DNA of 16,115 nt from Triparma columacea (lineage: Eukaryota; Sar; Bolidophyceae; Parmales; Triparmaceae): the NCBI GenBank assembly GCA_030267965.1, contig BRYA01000247.1, forward strand, positions 5,019 through 21,133, read 5' to 3'. A model generated the notes under the pieces. It was not told the DNA's origin, searched no databases, and saw nothing but the letters and a program-made list of their open reading frames with translations. Positions 14,459-16,115 of the stretch are shown piece by piece. Both the position numbers and the translations under genes were made by a program. Every line of letters begins with the position of its first letter. Position 1 is the first letter of the stretch.

Positions 14459-16020
14459 ATGGCTGAGGGTAAAGAAAGTGACGTGATAAAACAAATGAAC
14501 GGTATAAGTCTAACGAGTGAGTGGCAAACGAAATCCAAAAAAAGAAGGCTTGAACAACGAGAGGGCCTGAGGGACGTTTGTAAACAATCAACAATTTGAG
14601 CATTTTAAGGTCTTAATTCGGCTAACAAACCACCCCTCTCCCCCACTACACCCCACCTACCCCCAATACACCCATCACATACCCCACATCTAGGCCCTAT
14701 ATCCTCAACAACATCATCACCTGCACCTCCACTTTCGAGTGTCCAATCCTCTCATCAATCCCCCAATCAATCCCCCAATCAATCACCACGTCAATCACCC
14801 CATCTATCAGAATCAGATATAAAGTCACCCCCCACATCCCACAACCCACCAGTTCCACCTTCACCACCAACAACTGGGGAGCAGAAAATGGCTGATGCTG
14901 GGATTGATATTAATACTATACAACACGACGATCAGATTCATCTGCACACTGGTGACGTCGGATTAACCGGTGCCGGTGATTCTGCAAATACCCTTTCTAC
15001 CTTAGAGGGTGTTCAGGTTGGTATGTCTGTATCTGTTGATGGTGTTGGTGTATCATTACCTGTACCACCTTCATCAAATTTGGGTGATGTTGGGGTTGGT
15101 CGGGTGGGGGGAGGAGTTACGGGGAAGGATAAGACGACGGAGATGAACATTCAGGAGGCTCAGAGGAAGGGGAAAGGGGTTGGAGGGGGAGGAGGAGGGG
15201 AAGGAGGTGGGGGAGGGGAGGGGGGGATTAAAGGTGAGCATGATGGTGGGGAAAGGTGGGACGGGGGGGGGGGAAGGGAATTTCTTGTCAACGTTGTGAA
15301 ATTTCTACCTTACCAACCCTTACTAACCCTTACTACCTCCCCCCCCCCCCCATACCCCCTCCAAATGTCCTCTCTTCCAGCTCCCACTGACGCACAGCCT
15401 CAGGTCCTGTCAGGTTCCGAGACCTCCGGCTCAAACTCGTCGTCCTCCTCCTCGTCTTCCTCCATGACGCCATCGTCGTCATCGGACTCGACGTGGATAC
15501 AGTGGTTCTGCTCACTCAAGGGCAACGAATTCTTCTGCGAGGTTAGTAAGAGGGGGCACAAAGCAGATACGGAGCAGATACGAAACAGATACGAAATAGA
15601 TACGAAACAGATACGAAACAGAGACCAAGCAGATACGAAATAGATACGAAACAGAGACAATGAATTCACACTAAATCCCCCCCCACGGCTCGCTTCGCTC
15701 GCCGCCCCCTCCCACCAGGTCGACGAGGACTACATCCAGGACGATTTCAACCTCACCGGTCTCAACAGCCTTGTCCCTTACTACGACTACGCCCTCGACA
15801 TGATCCTCGACGTCGAGATGCCCATAGAGGACCAGCTAACCGAGGACCAGCAGGAGGTCGTCGAGAGCGCCGCCGAAATGCTGTACGGACTGATACACGC
15901 AAGGTACATTGTTACGAACAGAGGCATGCACGCGATGTACGACAAGTATAAGAAGGTCAGCTTCGGGAGGTGCCCGAGGGTATTCTGCCAGGGACAGCCG
16001 GTGCTGCCAGCGGGTCTAAG
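14459..16020 (+). CDS. CSNK2B: casein kinase 2 regulatory subunit beta, long N-terminal extension (3' partial)
   Basis: CK2-beta dimerises and assembles two catalytic subunits of this Ser/Thr kinase. The core is unmistakable: [51 protein letters not shown], and [16 protein letters not shown] with the first two zinc-ribbon cysteines. The remaining zinc ligands lie beyond the window. Proposed exons are 14459-14516, 14694-15233, 15381-15541 and 15719-16020; all phases agree. The model puts about 237 residues before WIQWFC, where animal CK2-beta has about ten. The extension contains QSPN repeats, Gly-rich runs and a long Ser run just before the core, possible phosphorylation sites. The frame is open from 14609 with no upstream ATG of its own, which supports the extra first exon. 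Alternative starts are ATG 14888 or ATG 15365 (43 residues before the core). The core is certain; the start is not. CSNK2B is the human symbol. Confidence 0.93.
14517..14693 (+). other. candidate intron 1 of CK2-beta gene
   Basis: The donor is ACGA|GTGAGT, a GGCTAAC branch-like motif lies at about 14620, a C-rich tract follows, and the acceptor is CACATCTAG. The intron is 177 bp, phase 1. It joins a 19-codon first exon ([19 protein letters not shown]) to the Ser/Pro-rich frame that is open, without a start, from 14609. It removes stops at 14597 and 14606. Confidence 0.55.
14756..14803 (+). repeat. 12-bp coding repeat ([12 protein letters not shown])
   Basis: Four 12-bp units based on CAATCCCCCAAT encode Gln-Ser-Pro-Xaa four times in the CK2-beta frame. 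The third and fourth units differ by changes that keep Q, S and P, which supports this frame being coding upstream of ATG 14888. Confidence 0.75.
15234..15380 (+). other. intron 2 of CK2-beta gene (147 bp, length divisible by three)
   Basis: The donor is AAAG|GTGAGC, the branch-like motif is TTACTAAC, a 13-C run spans 15339-15351, and the acceptor is CTCTTCCAG. Phase 1. Because 147 is a multiple of three and no stop intervenes, the frame stays open if it is retained; retention would add 49 residues. ATG 15365 lies inside it. Confidence 0.7.
15542..15718 (+). other. intron 3 of CK2-beta gene
   Basis: The donor is CGAG|GTTAGT and the acceptor is CCACCAG. The intron is 177 bp, phase 0. It joins NEFFCE to VDEDYIQD exactly as in the CK2-beta family, so this intron is secure. 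It contains the 11-bp minisatellite and an 8-C run. Confidence 0.95.
15564..15662 (+). repeat. 11-bp minisatellite in CK2-beta intron 3
   Basis: Nine tandem 11-bp units with consensus CAGATACGAAA (variants TAGATACGAAA, CAGAGACCAAG, CAGAGACAATG) fill 99 bp of the 177-bp intron. There is no spacer structure, so it is not a CRISPR array. Confidence 0.92.
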
Positions 16021-16115
16021 GTGAGGAATGGAGAAAGAAGGGTTTGGAGTTCAGAAAAATTCTAAAGCGCCCTACTTTCGATCCTCTCGCTAACCCCCCC
16101 CCCCCCTCCCCTCCC
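16021..16115 (+). other. start of CK2-beta intron 4 (cut by window edge)
   Basis: Donor CTAAG|GTGAGG in phase 2; an AG-starting codon fits the Ser that follows LPxGL in the family. GCTAAC at about 16089-16094 leads into a 13-C run (16094-16106) and more pyrimidines, so the acceptor is probably just beyond the window. Confidence 0.88.

Noticed and set aside
15564..15662. CRISPR-like short repeats
   Set aside because: Units are 11 bp and contiguous with no spacers, inside a eukaryotic intron.

Overview
The window is nuclear DNA from a eukaryotic alga, most likely a photosynthetic stramenopile (bolidophyte, diatom or pelagophyte type). The genes carry short GT-AG introns of about 66-180 bp. One encodes a plastid-type elongation factor G whose N-terminus ([15 protein letters not shown], then FAP) is the signal peptide plus ASAFAP-like motif of proteins imported into secondary red plastids. 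Genus and species cannot be read from the sequence.

Layout, left to right. (1) Positions 1-799, minus strand: the first 46 codons of a Cys/His-rich protein that runs off the window, and a 162-codon basic hypothetical protein. (2) 1022-7970, plus strand, five exons: a predicted 2197-residue membrane protein with a C2-like domain, an OSCA/TMEM63-like (calcium-permeable, mechanosensitive) channel core, EF-hands, a Ser-Pro-rich linker, a module like the tail of VWA5A/PARP4, and a C-terminal beta-sandwich-like region. (3) 8051-10576, minus strand, three exons: plastid-targeted EF-G, convergent with gene 2 and only 80 bp from it. (4) 10955-14044, plus strand: three tandem intronless genes, each a WHxH-type domain (like GRDP/DUF1399 proteins) fused to one or two ubiquitin-like domains with a non-canonical Gly-Cys C-terminus. 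(5) 14459 to the right edge, plus strand: casein kinase 2 regulatory subunit beta with a long low-complexity N-terminal extension, cut off inside its fourth intron.

The most interesting part is region 4-5. The repeat unit (TATA-box promoter, 5' leader, CDS, CA-rich 3' flank) is duplicated in tandem. A last copy of the promoter and leader, without its coding sequence, sits directly upstream of the CK2-beta gene, so CK2-beta appears to have inherited the promoter of the ubiquitin-like family. The channel protein combines two possible calcium-sensing elements with a predicted cation channel. EF-G is housekeeping plastid translation. No common pathway for all the genes is evident. Exon joins were inferred by eye from splice signals; in the three spliced genes every internal join that could be tested keeps the reading frame.
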